A DNA stretch of 64,000 bases, from positions 3,606 through 67,605 of the forward strand of contig JBDNFI010000008.1 in the NCBI GenBank assembly GCA_041689935.1, written 5' to 3'. Shown piece after piece: positions 36,038 to 45,575 of this stretch. The number at the start of each line of letters is the position of its first letter. Position 1 is the first letter of the stretch. This stretch comes from CAXBDP01 sp041689935. GTDB taxonomy: Bacteria; Bacteroidota; Bacteroidia; Cytophagales; Cyclobacteriaceae. The notes under the pieces were generated by a model that saw only the letters and a list, made by a program, of their open reading frames with translations, was not told where the DNA came from and searched no databases. Position numbers and translations under genes: made by a program.

Positions 36038-36068
36038 CAAATATACGCCCCTACATCTAAAAAACAAA
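36038..36068 (-). promoter_or_regulatory. Promoter of rplU-rpmA
   Basis: On the minus strand TTTG (36065-36068) and TATATTTG (36038-36045) are 19 bases apart, an exact Bacteroidota promoter. The leader to the ATG of rplU is about 27 bases. Confidence 0.75.
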
Positions 36069-36466
36069 CTTTAAAATGCAAGGGATTTAGAGGAAAAATA
36101 TTTTTCGGAAATGTGAAAAAAAATAACCCTCGATTTTAGTTGATATGGCAATAAGTAAAAGTTTCAATCAATATATATAAATGATTGATTTATAAATTAT
36201 TAAAACGAATTAATTTAAATTGGACGATAATTGCGGTTCAGAAAATTCCAATTGATTTTTAAGCTGACCTTTTACATATTTGTAGAGGTGCTTTCGCTCA
36301 AAATCAATTTATCTCTGGTGTTTGATTTTTTTTCATTATGTTAATCAGAGTATTATCAGATTTGAGCATCTAAAGACAAGTTTATCACAACTATTTTCTT
36401 CCACCACAGGTTGAAGAAAAGTTATTTTTATTGGGATACCAGAATTGTATAAACAAACAAATTAAG
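36069..36466. other. AT-rich divergent region between rplU and nrdB
   Basis: No gene. It contains the inverted repeat TCAATCA / TGATTGA (36164-36170, 36182-36188) and long A/T runs. It must carry the nrdBA promoter, but no exact TTTG-N19-TAnnTTTG pair was found, and no clear NrdR box pair was seen. Confidence 0.5.
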
Positions 36467-37459
36467 ATGAGTGAAAAAGAAACAGCTGCGATGGAACCGA
36501 TCTTAACAGTGAATAAAGAACGATTTGTATTATTTCCTATCAGACACAATGATATTTGGAAATTTTATAAAAAAGCGGAAGCCAGCTTTTGGACAGCAGA
36601 GGAGATTGATTTGAGTCAGGACATGATAGACTGGGAAAATTTGAATGATGGTGAGCGTCATTTTATTTCTCATGTATTAGCATTTTTTGCTGCGAGCGAT
36701 GGAATAGTAAATGAAAATCTGGCTGAAAATTTTATCAATGCCGTACAATATACCGAGGCTAAATTTTTCTACGGGTTTCAGATTGCTATGGAAAATATCC
36801 ACAGCGAAACCTATTCACTATTAATCGATACTTACGTAAAAGACCCCGCTGAACATTATAAGCTTCTGAATGCAATTGAAACACTTGATTGTGTTAAGAA
36901 AAAAGCGGATTGGGCATTAAGATGGATTGATGAAGGCTCATTTGCAGAGAGATTAGTGGCATTTGCTGCAGTAGAAGGTATTTTCTTCTCTGGTAGTTTC
37001 TGTTCGATATTTTGGCTCAAAAAGCGCGGCTTAATGCCAGGGCTTACTTTTTCCAATGAATTAATTAGTAGAGACGAGGGTTTGCATTGTGATTTTGCTT
37101 GTCTACTCTACAATAGTCACCTAAAAACTAAACTACCAGAATCCACGGTACTTAAAGTTATCAGAGATGCGGTAGAGATTGAAAAAGAATTTGTAACAGA
37201 CGCATTGCCTGTTCGCCTTATCGGCATGAATAGCGATTTAATGTGTCAATATATTGAGTTCGTCGCAGACAGATTGCTTTCCGAATTAGGTTGTGATAAA
37301 ATTTATGGTTCGAGCAATCCGTTTGATTTTATGGAAATGATTTCCATGCAAGGCAAAACCAACTTCTTTGAAAAAAGAGTAGCAGAATATCAGAAAGCTG
37401 GCGTTATGAATGAAAACGAGAGCGGCAAGCCGAAGATAAGTTTTGATGAAGACTTTTAA
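36467..37459 (+). CDS. nrdB: Class Ia-type ribonucleotide reductase, beta subunit
   Basis: NrdB holds the di-iron centre and radical used by NrdA to make deoxynucleotides. The start is set at ATG 36467 (MSEKETAAMEPIL), 330 residues; an upstream TTG adds 12 unlikely residues. Iron ligands are expected in DWENLNDGERHFISHVL and AMENIHSETYSLL; the Tyr in the latter is in the place of the radical Tyr of class Ia enzymes. The C-terminus KISFDEDF is the usual NrdA-docking tail. nrdA follows after 32 bases. Confidence 0.93.
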   Translation: MSEKETAAMEPILTVNKERFVLFPIRHNDIWKFYKKAEASFWTAEEIDLSQDMIDWENLNDGERHFISHVLAFFAASDGIVNENLAENFINAVQYTEAKFFYGFQIAMENIHSETYSLLIDTYVKDPAEHYKLLNAIETLDCVKKKADWALRWIDEGSFAERLVAFAAVEGIFFSGSFCSIFWLKKRGLMPGLTFSNELISRDEGLHCDFACLLYNSHLKTKLPESTVLKVIRDAVEIEKEFVTDALPVRLIGMNSDLMCQYIEFVADRLLSELGCDKIYGSSNPFDFMEMISMQGKTNFFEKRVAEYQKAGVMNENESGKPKISFDEDF

Positions 37460-37491
37460 TACCCATTTTACCCCTGTAACCCAATAGCAAT

Positions 37492-39867
37492 ATGTTAGTA
37501 ATTAAACGTGACGGAAGGAGAGAATCCGTAAAGTTTGATAAAATTACCACCCGAATCGAAAGGCTTTGCCAAGGGTTGGACGACAATTTTATCCAGCCAG
37601 TAGAAGTAGCCAAAAAGGTAATTGAAGGGCTTTATGACGGAGTGAGTACACAGGAGCTAGATAACCTCGCGGCAGAGATAGCGGCCTCTTTGACCACCCG
37701 CCATCCCGACTATGCCGTATTAGCAGCAAGAATTGCTGTGTCTAATCTTCAGAAACTAACCAGTAGCTCCTTTTCCAATGTGATGAAAAGGCTCTACACC
37801 TATGTGAATCCCAAAACAGGCGGTCATGCCCCATTGATTTCTACAGAAGCCTATGGAGTAGTGAAGAAATATGCCAAGAAACTTGATGCAGAAATAGATT
37901 ATAATAGGGATTTTGGATACGATTATTTTGGGTTCAAAACGTTAGAGCGTTCATACTTGATGCGCCTTGATGGCAATGTAGTAGAACGCCCTCAGCACAT
38001 GATTATGCGCGTAGCAGTGGGTATACACATGGACAATATCGATGCCATTTTAACCACTTATAAGTTGATGTCCGAGCGTTGGTTCACACATGCTACCCCT
38101 ACGCTTTTCAATGCAGCCACACCTAAACCACAGCTTTCATCCTGCTTCCTTCTCACCATGAAGGACGATAGTATCGATGGCATTTACGATACCTTAAAAC
38201 AATGCGCCAAAATCTCTCAATCGGCGGGTGGTATCGGCTTAAGCATTCACAATGTGAGAGCTAAGGGGTCTTATATCAGAGGTACAGGCGGTAAATCAAA
38301 CGGCATTGTGCCGATGCTTCGTAATTTTGATATGACGGCTCGTTATGTAGATCAAGGAGGCGGTAAGCGAAAAGGTAGTTTTGCCATTTACCTTGAACCT
38401 TGGCATGCAGATATTTTTGAATTCCTCGAGTTGAAGAGAAATCACGGGAAAGAAGAAATGAGAGCAAGAGACCTCTTCTACGCAATGTGGATGAGCGACT
38501 TGTTCATGAAAAGAGTAGAACGCAACGAAGAATGGTCACTTTTTTGTCCAAATGAAGCACCAGGACTTGCCGATTGCTATGGCGATGAATTCGAAAGATT
38601 GTACGAAAAATATGAGCGGGAGGGTAAAGCACGCAAAGTTATCAAAGCGCAAGACCTATGGTTCGAGATATTAGAATCTCAGATTGAAACAGGTACACCT
38701 TACATGCTTTTTAAAGATGCTGCCAACAAAAAGTCGAATCAGAAAAATTTAGGTACCATAAAGTCTAGTAACTTATGTACTGAGATAATTCAATATACCA
38801 GCCCTGATGAAGTGGCAGTATGTAATCTAGCATCCATCGCACTTCCTAAGTTTGTGGATGAAAATGGTGATTTTGATCATCAGCAATTGTATGATATTAC
38901 GTACGTAGTCACCAAAAACCTAAACAACGTAATAGATGTAAACTATTACCCAGTAGAGGAGGCAAGAACCAGTAATATGCTTCATCGCCCGATTGGTATA
39001 GGGGTACAAGGACTGGCGGATGTTTTTATGCTACAAAAGATAGCCTTTGATTCTCCACAAGCAAGAAAATTGAACAAAGATATTTTCGAAACTATCTACT
39101 TTGCTTCCATGAAATCAAGCATGGATTTGGCAAAGATAGAAGGCCCATACCAAACTTTCCAAGGATCGCCAGTATCAAAAGGCATCTTCCAATTTGATAT
39201 GTGGGGTATTACTCCAGATTCCGGACGTTGGGATTGGGACAGTCTCAAGCAAGAAGTGAAAAAGCATGGAGTACGTAACTCCTTATTAGTTGCGCCAATG
39301 CCAACAGCTTCTACTTCTCAGATAATGGGCAATAATGAGTGCTTTGAGCCGTACACGTCCAATATCTATACAAGAAGGACGCTTTCTGGTGAATTCATTA
39401 TCGTGAATAAGCACTTGATGAAGGATTTGATTGCGCTTGGCTTATGGAATGATAATATGAAAAACCGTATTATCTCTGCCAATGGCTCTATCCAAAATAT
39501 CCCTCAAATTCCAGATAATTTGAAGGCAATCTATCGCACTGTTTGGGAAATCTCCCAGAAGTCGATTGTTGAAATGTCTGCTGATAGAGGAGCATATATT
39601 TGCCAAAGTCAAAGTTTAAACATACACATGCAAGATGCCAACTTCGGTAAGCTTACATCCATGCACTTCTACGCCTGGAAGCAAGGTTTGAAAACCGGAA
39701 TGTATTACCTAAGAACGCGTGCTGCAGCGGATGCTATCAAATTCACAGTAGATAAAGCAAACCTAAGCGAGTCAAAATCTGCAGAAGCGAAAGCGAAAGA
39801 AGAGCAGCAAGCAGCCATTGCATGTTCGCTTGAGGATCCAGAAGGATGCGACATGTGCGGTAGTTAA
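37492..39867 (+). CDS. nrdA: Class Ia-type ribonucleotide reductase, alpha subunit
   Basis: NrdA reduces ribonucleoside diphosphates. The 791-residue product has an N-terminal ATP-cone (about 1-90, VIKRDGRRESVKFDKI) for allosteric control, the catalytic NLCTEI (Cys and Glu), PMPTASTSQIMGNNECFEP, and the C-terminal redox pair in CDMCGS. The tail has an Ala/Glu/Lys-rich linker before the Cys pair. It is the second gene of the nrdBA operon and ends in a strong terminator. Confidence 0.96.
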   Translation: MLVIKRDGRRESVKFDKITTRIERLCQGLDDNFIQPVEVAKKVIEGLYDGVSTQELDNLAAEIAASLTTRHPDYAVLAARIAVSNLQKLTSSSFSNVMKRLYTYVNPKTGGHAPLISTEAYGVVKKYAKKLDAEIDYNRDFGYDYFGFKTLERSYLMRLDGNVVERPQHMIMRVAVGIHMDNIDAILTTYKLMSERWFTHATPTLFNAATPKPQLSSCFLLTMKDDSIDGIYDTLKQCAKISQSAGGIGLSIHNVRAKGSYIRGTGGKSNGIVPMLRNFDMTARYVDQGGGKRKGSFAIYLEPWHADIFEFLELKRNHGKEEMRARDLFYAMWMSDLFMKRVERNEEWSLFCPNEAPGLADCYGDEFERLYEKYEREGKARKVIKAQDLWFEILESQIETGTPYMLFKDAANKKSNQKNLGTIKSSNLCTEIIQYTSPDEVAVCNLASIALPKFVDENGDFDHQQLYDITYVVTKNLNNVIDVNYYPVEEARTSNMLHRPIGIGVQGLADVFMLQKIAFDSPQARKLNKDIFETIYFASMKSSMDLAKIEGPYQTFQGSPVSKGIFQFDMWGITPDSGRWDWDSLKQEVKKHGVRNSLLVAPMPTASTSQIMGNNECFEPYTSNIYTRRTLSGEFIIVNKHLMKDLIALGLWNDNMKNRIISANGSIQNIPQIPDNLKAIYRTVWEISQKSIVEMSADRGAYICQSQSLNIHMQDANFGKLTSMHFYAWKQGLKTGMYYLRTRAAADAIKFTVDKANLSESKSAEAKAKEEQQAAIACSLEDPEGCDMCGS

Positions 39868-39892
39868 TTCAACTCGATACAATTAAAATGGT

Positions 39893-39926
39893 AAAAAGCC
39901 AGTTTCAATCTTGAAACTGGCTTTTT
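39893..39926 (+). terminator. Terminator of nrdBA
   Basis: A 16-bp perfect stem (39893-39908 with 39911-39926) with a 2-base loop, ending in five T residues. Confidence 0.92.
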
Positions 39927-40221
39927 ACTTTATTATGCAAATAGGTATCATTCTTTGGCCATAATTTCTTAATGCTTATACGATCTGGATTAAGTTGATA
40001 CAAAGGGCGGACGTACCAGTCGTTAATTTAGTTAAATAAAAAGATACTATTCCGAAATTAGCATCGTTGAGCAGTCAGCAGGTTAATTTTTGGTCAAATA
40101 CTCGGCTAATATTAAGGGTTTCCAATTGCGGAAGCCCTTAATAATTTTCACAACTTGCCATTGCCAATACATTAAATATAGCCTTAGAGATAACAAGCTC
40201 ATTCAAATCCCGCTAATTAGC
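39927..40221. other. Gene-free region with an orphan terminator-like hairpin
   Basis: No credible protein gene between the nrdBA terminator and the next promoter. At 40114-40139 a 10-bp stem (AAGGGTTTCC / GGAAGCCCTT, one G-U pair) with a 6-base loop is followed by an A/T-rich run on the plus strand. As no gene ends there, it could be the end of a small RNA transcribed from about 39.95-40.1 kb. An ORF at 40090-40281 overlaps it and looks spurious. Confidence 0.35.
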
Positions 40222-40229
40222 TACCTTTG
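40222..40229 (+). promoter_or_regulatory. -7 element before the pseudouridine synthase gene
   Basis: TACCTTTG matches TAnnTTTG exactly and predicts a start near 40236, giving a leader of about 20 bases before ATG 40256. The -33 box is poor. Confidence 0.4.
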
Positions 40230-40255
40230 TTCACTAATTCCATCAGAAAGAGAAT

Positions 40256-41290
40256 ATGCAAGAGAATCCAGAAGACTTTGAAATAGAGGACGAAGAATTA
40301 TTTGAACATCATCGGATAGTCGCCCACAAAGGTCAAACCTTGCTACGCCTCGATAGATTTTTGATGGATCGCTTGCCGAATATTAGCCGAAACAAAGTGC
40401 AATCCGCCATCAAGGATGGCTACGTACTAGTAAATGGCAACGAAATCAAGCCCAATTATCGCATTCGTCCTTTAGATGAAGTGGTGATTTCATTACCAGA
40501 GCCTCCTAGAGAAACGGAGATATTGCCAGAAGATATCCCTTTGGATATCATTCATGAAGACAGCGATTTGATGATTGTGAATAAGGCGCCGGGAATGGTG
40601 GTGCATCCTGCCTTTAACAACTGGACGGGCACCTTGGTAAATGCGCTTGTTTGGCATTTCAATAGCTTACCCGAAATGGAAGGAAATGAAGGTCGCCCAG
40701 GACTGGTGCATCGAATAGATAAAGATACTTCGGGCTTATTGGTGATTGCCAAATCCGAAAGAGCTATGTCCTCACTTGCCAAGCAATTTTACGATCACAG
40801 CATTGAGCGCACGTATTATGCGCTTGTGTGGGGCGACGTAAAAGAAGATAAAGGCACTATAGATGTGCATTTAGGTCGTAGCCTAAAAGATAGGCGGGTG
40901 GTAACCGCTTTTCCAGATGCAGAGTTTGGCAGGCACGCCATCACCCATTATCAAGTATTGCGTCGTTTGCGCTATGTGACTTTGATCAAATGTAATTTGG
41001 AAACTGGCCGCACGCATCAAATACGAGCCCACATGAAATACCTCGGCCACACGCTTTTTAACGATGCGATGTATGGTGGAGACAAAATATTGAAAGGAAC
41101 CCAATTTTCCAATTATAAGGCATTTGTGAATAACTGCTTTAAGGCTATGCCTAGGCAAGCACTTCACGCCAAGTCTTTAGGATTTATCCATCCAGCTACT
41201 AAGGAATTCGTCCAATTTGAAATAGACTTACCAGAAGATTTTAAAACTGTAATGGACAAATGGGATACCTATGTGCAGCATCACGATTAA
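40256..41290 (+). CDS. RluD-type 23S rRNA pseudouridine synthase
   Basis: The 344-residue product has an S4 RNA-binding domain at about 25-90 (LDRFLMDRLPNISRNKVQSAI) and the RluA/RluD catalytic domain with GLVHRIDKDTSGLLVIAK, whose Asp is the nucleophile, then RTHQIRAHMKYLGH. It modifies uridines in 23S rRNA, as RluD does in helix 69, though the exact site is inferred from the family. An acidic N-terminal extension of 20 residues is present. Confidence 0.9.
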   Translation: MQENPEDFEIEDEELFEHHRIVAHKGQTLLRLDRFLMDRLPNISRNKVQSAIKDGYVLVNGNEIKPNYRIRPLDEVVISLPEPPRETEILPEDIPLDIIHEDSDLMIVNKAPGMVVHPAFNNWTGTLVNALVWHFNSLPEMEGNEGRPGLVHRIDKDTSGLLVIAKSERAMSSLAKQFYDHSIERTYYALVWGDVKEDKGTIDVHLGRSLKDRRVVTAFPDAEFGRHAITHYQVLRRLRYVTLIKCNLETGRTHQIRAHMKYLGHTLFNDAMYGGDKILKGTQFSNYKAFVNNCFKAMPRQALHAKSLGFIHPATKEFVQFEIDLPEDFKTVMDKWDTYVQHHD

Positions 41291-41357
41291 TTTATTAGAA
41301 TAAATTTGCTTTTTACAAGGTAATTATTTTTTTTGGGTGGGATTTAACAAACCACTT

Positions 41358-41714
41358 ATGAAAAAATCACTAATGTATGGCCTGCTATTTTGGGTCGCTA
41401 CTCATATCTCATTTCGCTGGGGACATTTTGCAATGGAAAGTTTAGAGCCTGTTTACTTTCCTCAAATTGTTAGTCTCTTTGTATATTTTGCAGCCGGAGT
41501 CTTCTATATACGGAAGAAATTAACTCATCCAATTTTGTTTTTTCTTCCAGCAATAATCATTTGTATTACATTGCTCTTCACGACACAATCTTTAGTAGGC
41601 TTAGTTGTTTTTGCATTTTTGTACACAGGGTTTCATTTAGGTCGCAATGCCTATATGAAGTGGCAAGCGAGGTCTGCGGTCAGCTCAAGGCCGAGTACAT
41701 CAAGTAGTAATTAA
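41358..41714 (+). CDS. Small membrane protein of unknown function
   Basis: The product from ATG 41358 has 118 residues with four hydrophobic segments (about 5-100) and a Ser-rich polar tail (SSRPSTSSSN). A GTG at 41337 would add 7 residues. No family recognised. It is convergent with the response regulator gene, with only 2 bases between the stops. Confidence 0.65.
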   Translation: MKKSLMYGLLFWVATHISFRWGHFAMESLEPVYFPQIVSLFVYFAAGVFYIRKKLTHPILFFLPAIIICITLLFTTQSLVGLVVFAFLYTGFHLGRNAYMKWQARSAVSSRPSTSSSN

Positions 41715-41716
41715 GT

Positions 41717-42460
41717 TCAGCGATCCAGCCAGCCTTTGAATTCGGCAACTCGTTCGCGGGCTACTACGGCATCCATTTCTTTGCTGTCTTTCAGCAATAT
41801 GCGCAGCCGACTATTGCTGTAGCTCACGATGTCGTTTATGGCAGCTATTGATATCAAGTATTTGCGGTTGATTCGAAAAAACAGTTTCGGATCCACCATT
41901 TTCTCTACCTTCTCTAGAGATGGATCGAGCAGGTAGTTTTGTCCGGAAATTGTGTGTGCAAAAGTGGCCTTATCTACAGAGTAAAAGTATAGGATATCCT
42001 CTGTTGCCACCGTTTTGATGTGCTCCCCAATTTTGATTAGAAAGCGTTCCTTATGGCTTTTGCTAAGGCTCTGTATGGTCTCAGTAATTGGGCCTTGTGT
42101 GCCTTTTAGTGCTTTGTACTTAGCAATTGCAGCTTTCACCTCATCCAAATCGGCCGGCTTTAGCAAATAGTCTATGCTATTTACCTTGAATGCTTTGATT
42201 GCATACTCATCATACGCGGTGCAAAATATTACAGGGCAAGGCATTTCCACCCAATCAAATACCTCGAAACTGAGCCCGTCGGCTACTTGAATATCGAAAA
42301 AAGCTAGGTCAGGAGCAGGGTTTGCGCTAAGCCATTTTACGGTAGCTTTTACCGAATCTGCCATGCCTACTATTTCGCAGTCTGCCTCGGCTTGGGCGAT
42401 AAGTTTGCTCAGTCGCTTGGCTGCTGGGGCTTCATCTTCGAGTATGAATACGCGAGTCAT
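41717..42460 (-). CDS. LytTR response regulator
   Basis: The 247-residue product has an N-terminal receiver domain (VFILEDEAPAAKRL, phosphoacceptor Asp in DLAFFDIQVADG, Lys in LLKPADLDEV) and a C-terminal LytTR DNA-binding domain (FLIKIGEHIKTVATEDILYFYS through FRINRKYLISIAAI). It overlaps the histidine kinase gene by 4 bases, so the pair acts together. Target genes are unknown. Confidence 0.93.
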   Translation of the reverse strand: MTRVFILEDEAPAAKRLSKLIAQAEADCEIVGMADSVKATVKWLSANPAPDLAFFDIQVADGLSFEVFDWVEMPCPVIFCTAYDEYAIKAFKVNSIDYLLKPADLDEVKAAIAKYKALKGTQGPITETIQSLSKSHKERFLIKIGEHIKTVATEDILYFYSVDKATFAHTISGQNYLLDPSLEKVEKMVDPKLFFRINRKYLISIAAINDIVSYSNSRLRILLKDSKEMDAVVARERVAEFKGWLDR

Positions 42461-43470
42461 AATTGCTTAATTAAAGGTAATTTCACGGTAAAATATCCTC
42501 CCGCTTCTTCAACGAGCGGTTTCTGATGGCTTAGTATTTCAAATCTTGCTTCAATGTTCGCCAGCCCTATTCCGGATGATTCCTCTTTCAATACCGTCTT
42601 TTTCTGAAGATTATTTCTAAATATAAGGAAGTTTTCTTCTTCATAAATTGAAATATGTAAAGGATCTTCTTGGCTCACTATATTATGTTTCATGGCATTT
42701 TCGGCAAGAATCTGCAAACTAACCGGTGGTATTTGAAATTGGGCAGCATTTGGCAAATCAATTTCAAATCGGAGCTTATCGTCAAATCTGATTTTTTGCA
42801 GAAATAGGTAGGAGTTTAGAAACTTTAACTCCTCTTCGAGCGGCACCAAGTCTTTTTCTCGACTATCCAGTACGTAGCGATATACTTGGGACAATTGCTT
42901 GATAAATTTCGCTGCCAAATCTGCATCTTCATAGACAAGGTCGGAGAGGGAATTGAGACTATTGAATAGAAAGTGCGGATTCACTTGGCTTTTCAAGGCT
43001 TCGAAGCGTGAGGTAATGGTTTCTGTTTGAAGTTTTTCGGCATTTACAGCAATTTGTCTGTAGGCATATAAGAAATCTTTGCCAGTGTGAAATAGCCAGA
43101 TAATAATGGATATACCGGTGGAGAAAATCAAGGTGCCACTGATGGAATTACCAAAACTGACTGAGAATGAGCCAATATTTTCGAATAGTAAAGTGAGCAG
43201 CATTACAGAGGAAACCGTATAAAAAACTGCAACCAAAAGCCCTACAAAAAGCCGCTTTCTAGGACTTACCAACCAGTCGATGTATTTATCGCATAGCCTT
43301 TGGGTGTATGCATTGCCAAGCCACAGCATCACCCACATACAAGCGGTAAAGAGCGAGATATTTCTGCCTTGTTCGTAGCTTTCCTTGTAGCAATTTGGGC
43401 AAGTGAGATACCCTGAGGCTGCTCCAAATAGAAACAAGATTATGGCAAGGCGGATAAGTTTCCAGTTCAT
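42457..43470 (-). CDS. LytS-type sensor histidine kinase
   Basis: The 337-residue product has four hydrophobic segments (about 5-145), a linker helix and the His_kinase domain with the phosphoacceptor in NPHFLFNSLNSLSDL, then NAMKHNI and GIGLANIEARF of the ATPase. A CPNC pair (in TCPNCYKES) lies in the first loop after the first segment, an unusual extracytoplasmic feature that could bind a metal or sense redox state. It forms an operon with the LytTR regulator. The gene carries one GCGGGAGG word. Confidence 0.92.
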   Translation of the reverse strand: MNWKLIRLAIILFLFGAASGYLTCPNCYKESYEQGRNISLFTACMWVMLWLGNAYTQRLCDKYIDWLVSPRKRLFVGLLVAVFYTVSSVMLLTLLFENIGSFSVSFGNSISGTLIFSTGISIIIWLFHTGKDFLYAYRQIAVNAEKLQTETITSRFEALKSQVNPHFLFNSLNSLSDLVYEDADLAAKFIKQLSQVYRYVLDSREKDLVPLEEELKFLNSYLFLQKIRFDDKLRFEIDLPNAAQFQIPPVSLQILAENAMKHNIVSQEDPLHISIYEEENFLIFRNNLQKKTVLKEESSGIGLANIEARFEILSHQKPLVEEAGGYFTVKLPLIKQL

Positions 43471-43510
43471 TATGGGAAGGTAATAAATTTAGATTTCAAT
43501 TATTTATGCA

Positions 43511-44164
43511 TTAAGCTAATTTAGCTCGCTCTTTGCGCTGCATACTTTTTTTCCACATAATAAGGACTGGCACTCCCAGTAATGTTGGCCAAATCCATTG
43601 AAGAATACCAGGCATAAAGTGCATAGTCTGAACCGAAAAGGCAGAAACTGTGGCAATAAAGCCACCTATCATGTGGGCTGCATGCGTATAATACCAGTAT
43701 TTTTTGTCTTGCGAGCCTTTGAGGAAAAATACTACATTGGTGTAAACCATTACCATACCTCCTAGACCGAAAAATGTAGCCAATATCCCTAAGGCGTTGG
43801 GTAAATTAATGATGCCATAAATGATAAAGGCCATATTGAATATACCCGAAATTACGGCTAAGCTCCAGTCCAATTTGCCGATTTTGCCTTTGCTATGGAT
43901 ATTTTTATGTTGAATAGATCTGATGCCCGAAAGCACTGCGTAATAGCTAAAGACCCCGATCATAAATAGGAAGGGAATATTGTTAGCATAAGAGAGGATA
44001 CATGAAGTAATGAAAATGGCCGTCATTCCACCAAAAAATACCCAACCAAAGACCTTATGTGCTTTGCTCCATTTTGAGATAGATAAAGCAACAGGTGCAA
44101 TACCTAAAGCAATGGTTCCACCGATTATGTGAATGATTAAATTGATTTGTAAGAATTTTTCCAT
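43511..44164 (-). CDS. Multi-pass membrane protein (DUF2306-like)
   Basis: The product from ATG 44164 has 217 residues, mostly hydrophobic, with about seven membrane segments and several His (LIIHIIGGTIAL, KAHKVFGW, YYTHAAHMIGGF). The His pattern could hold haem, as in related DUF2306-type proteins, but this is a weak inference. The start is at ATG 44164 because a GAAAAGGAA purine run precedes it; a longer frame to 44359 reads as non-membrane noise. Confidence 0.75.
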   Translation of the reverse strand: MEKFLQINLIIHIIGGTIALGIAPVALSISKWSKAHKVFGWVFFGGMTAIFITSCILSYANNIPFLFMIGVFSYYAVLSGIRSIQHKNIHSKGKIGKLDWSLAVISGIFNMAFIIYGIINLPNALGILATFFGLGGMVMVYTNVVFFLKGSQDKKYWYYTHAAHMIGGFIATVSAFSVQTMHFMPGILQWIWPTLLGVPVLIMWKKSMQRKERAKLA

Positions 44165-44372
44165 TTCCTTTTCTTTACCAAAAGTGTATAAGAATGGCGG
44201 GAGGAGAAATTTATTCTTACCCAACTGTTGAATTGGAAGGCTGAATTGTAGAAATAGCGGCAATCGGAATAGATGCACTATCAGATTTATATAAATTTTG
44301 AGCCTATGGAATAGGGAGTTCTTGTTTAATTCAGGATTAAATTGATACTTGAAACACAATTAAACCATAGCC

Positions 44373-45527
44373 ATGTCATTATCTTGTCAAGCCTCCTTAT
44401 TCACTTTGCCAGCAGATATTCATTATCTCAATTGTGCTTATATGTCCCCACTGCTCAAGTCGGTGGAGGCCGCTGGCGTGGAGGGATTATTGAAAAAGCA
44501 GAATCCGACGGTGGTTGGGCACGATGATTTTTTTAATGGTCCTGTTGGCCTAAAGGACAGCTTTGGCAAATTGGTAAATGCCAACCCTCAGCAGATTGCA
44601 TTGATTCCATCAGTTTCCTATGGCATGGCCAGTGCATTTGCCAATATACCTGCCAAAGCTGGTCAAAAAGCGATTACCGTAGAAGGCGAGTTTCCAAGTG
44701 ATTACTTCTCCCTTCATCGATTCTGCGCAGATAATGGAGTGAAGTTGGAATCGATAAAAGCTCGGCCTTATTCCGCAGGCCGAGGTAAGCAGTGGAATGA
44801 GGATTTACTCAATGCGATCGATAACAATACCGTTGCTGTTGCCATTTCGATGGTGCATTGGATGGATGGCACTTTATACGATATGGAGGCTATTGGTAAG
44901 CGCTGCAAGGAAGTTAGCGCAATATTTTTGGTCGATGGCACTCAGTCGGTCGGGGCTTTGCCTATGGATGTAGTAAAATTTCAAATTGACGCATTGATTG
45001 TTGCAGGCTACAAATGGCTGATGGGGCCATATTCTATAGGTTTGGCGTATTACAGCGAATTTTTCAACAATGGTAAGCCAATTGAGGAATCATGGATGAA
45101 CCGATTGCGATCAAATGATTTCGGCAATCTTACTGATTACGAGCGTCAATATAGATCAGGTGCTGCACGTTACAATTTGGGCGAATCGAGCAATTTTATT
45201 CTTGTGCCTATGTTGCAAAAAGCACTCGATCAGCTGCTTGAATGGGGGCCACAAAATGTGCAAAATTATTGTGAGGAACTATCCCTCCCGCTGGTTTCAT
45301 TTCTTCAGGAAAAGGGGTATTGGGTAGAACAGCCTGCTTTTAGAAGTAAGCATTTATTTGGCTTTGCATTACCAGAAAACATGGATCGAGAGAAATTCAT
45401 GAAAAAGCTCGCCGCAAAGAAAGTCTATCTTTCTTTGCGATCGAGCTCCATGCGGGTGTCTCCTCATCTATACAATACGCGGGAGGATGTAAATGCTTTG
45501 ATAGAGGTATTGGATTCTTTGGGTTGA
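44373..45527 (+). CDS. Class V aminotransferase-fold PLP enzyme
   Basis: The 384-residue product has the class V fold: VDGTQSVGALPMDVVKF and the PLP Lys in IVAGYKWLMGPYSIG. Enzymes of this group include cysteine desulfurases, kynureninases and isopenicillin N epimerase-like proteins. No Cys-containing desulfurase loop is evident, so a desulfurase is less likely. It is divergent from the membrane protein gene. Two GCGGGAGG words lie in its 3' half in opposite orientations. Confidence 0.88.
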   Translation: MSLSCQASLFTLPADIHYLNCAYMSPLLKSVEAAGVEGLLKKQNPTVVGHDDFFNGPVGLKDSFGKLVNANPQQIALIPSVSYGMASAFANIPAKAGQKAITVEGEFPSDYFSLHRFCADNGVKLESIKARPYSAGRGKQWNEDLLNAIDNNTVAVAISMVHWMDGTLYDMEAIGKRCKEVSAIFLVDGTQSVGALPMDVVKFQIDALIVAGYKWLMGPYSIGLAYYSEFFNNGKPIEESWMNRLRSNDFGNLTDYERQYRSGAARYNLGESSNFILVPMLQKALDQLLEWGPQNVQNYCEELSLPLVSFLQEKGYWVEQPAFRSKHLFGFALPENMDREKFMKKLAAKKVYLSLRSSSMRVSPHLYNTREDVNALIEVLDSLG

Positions 45528-45575
45528 TAATGTTCAATAACTGCCAATTGTCGTCAATGTGAAAATAACAGAACG

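Noticed and set aside
40090..40281. Small open frame before the pseudouridine synthase gene
   Set aside because: It crosses the orphan hairpin and the -7 promoter element and overlaps the gene start; likely by chance.
44165..44359. N-terminal extension of the DUF2306-like gene
   Set aside because: The sequence before ATG 44164 does not fit the membrane topology and would remove the divergent promoter region.
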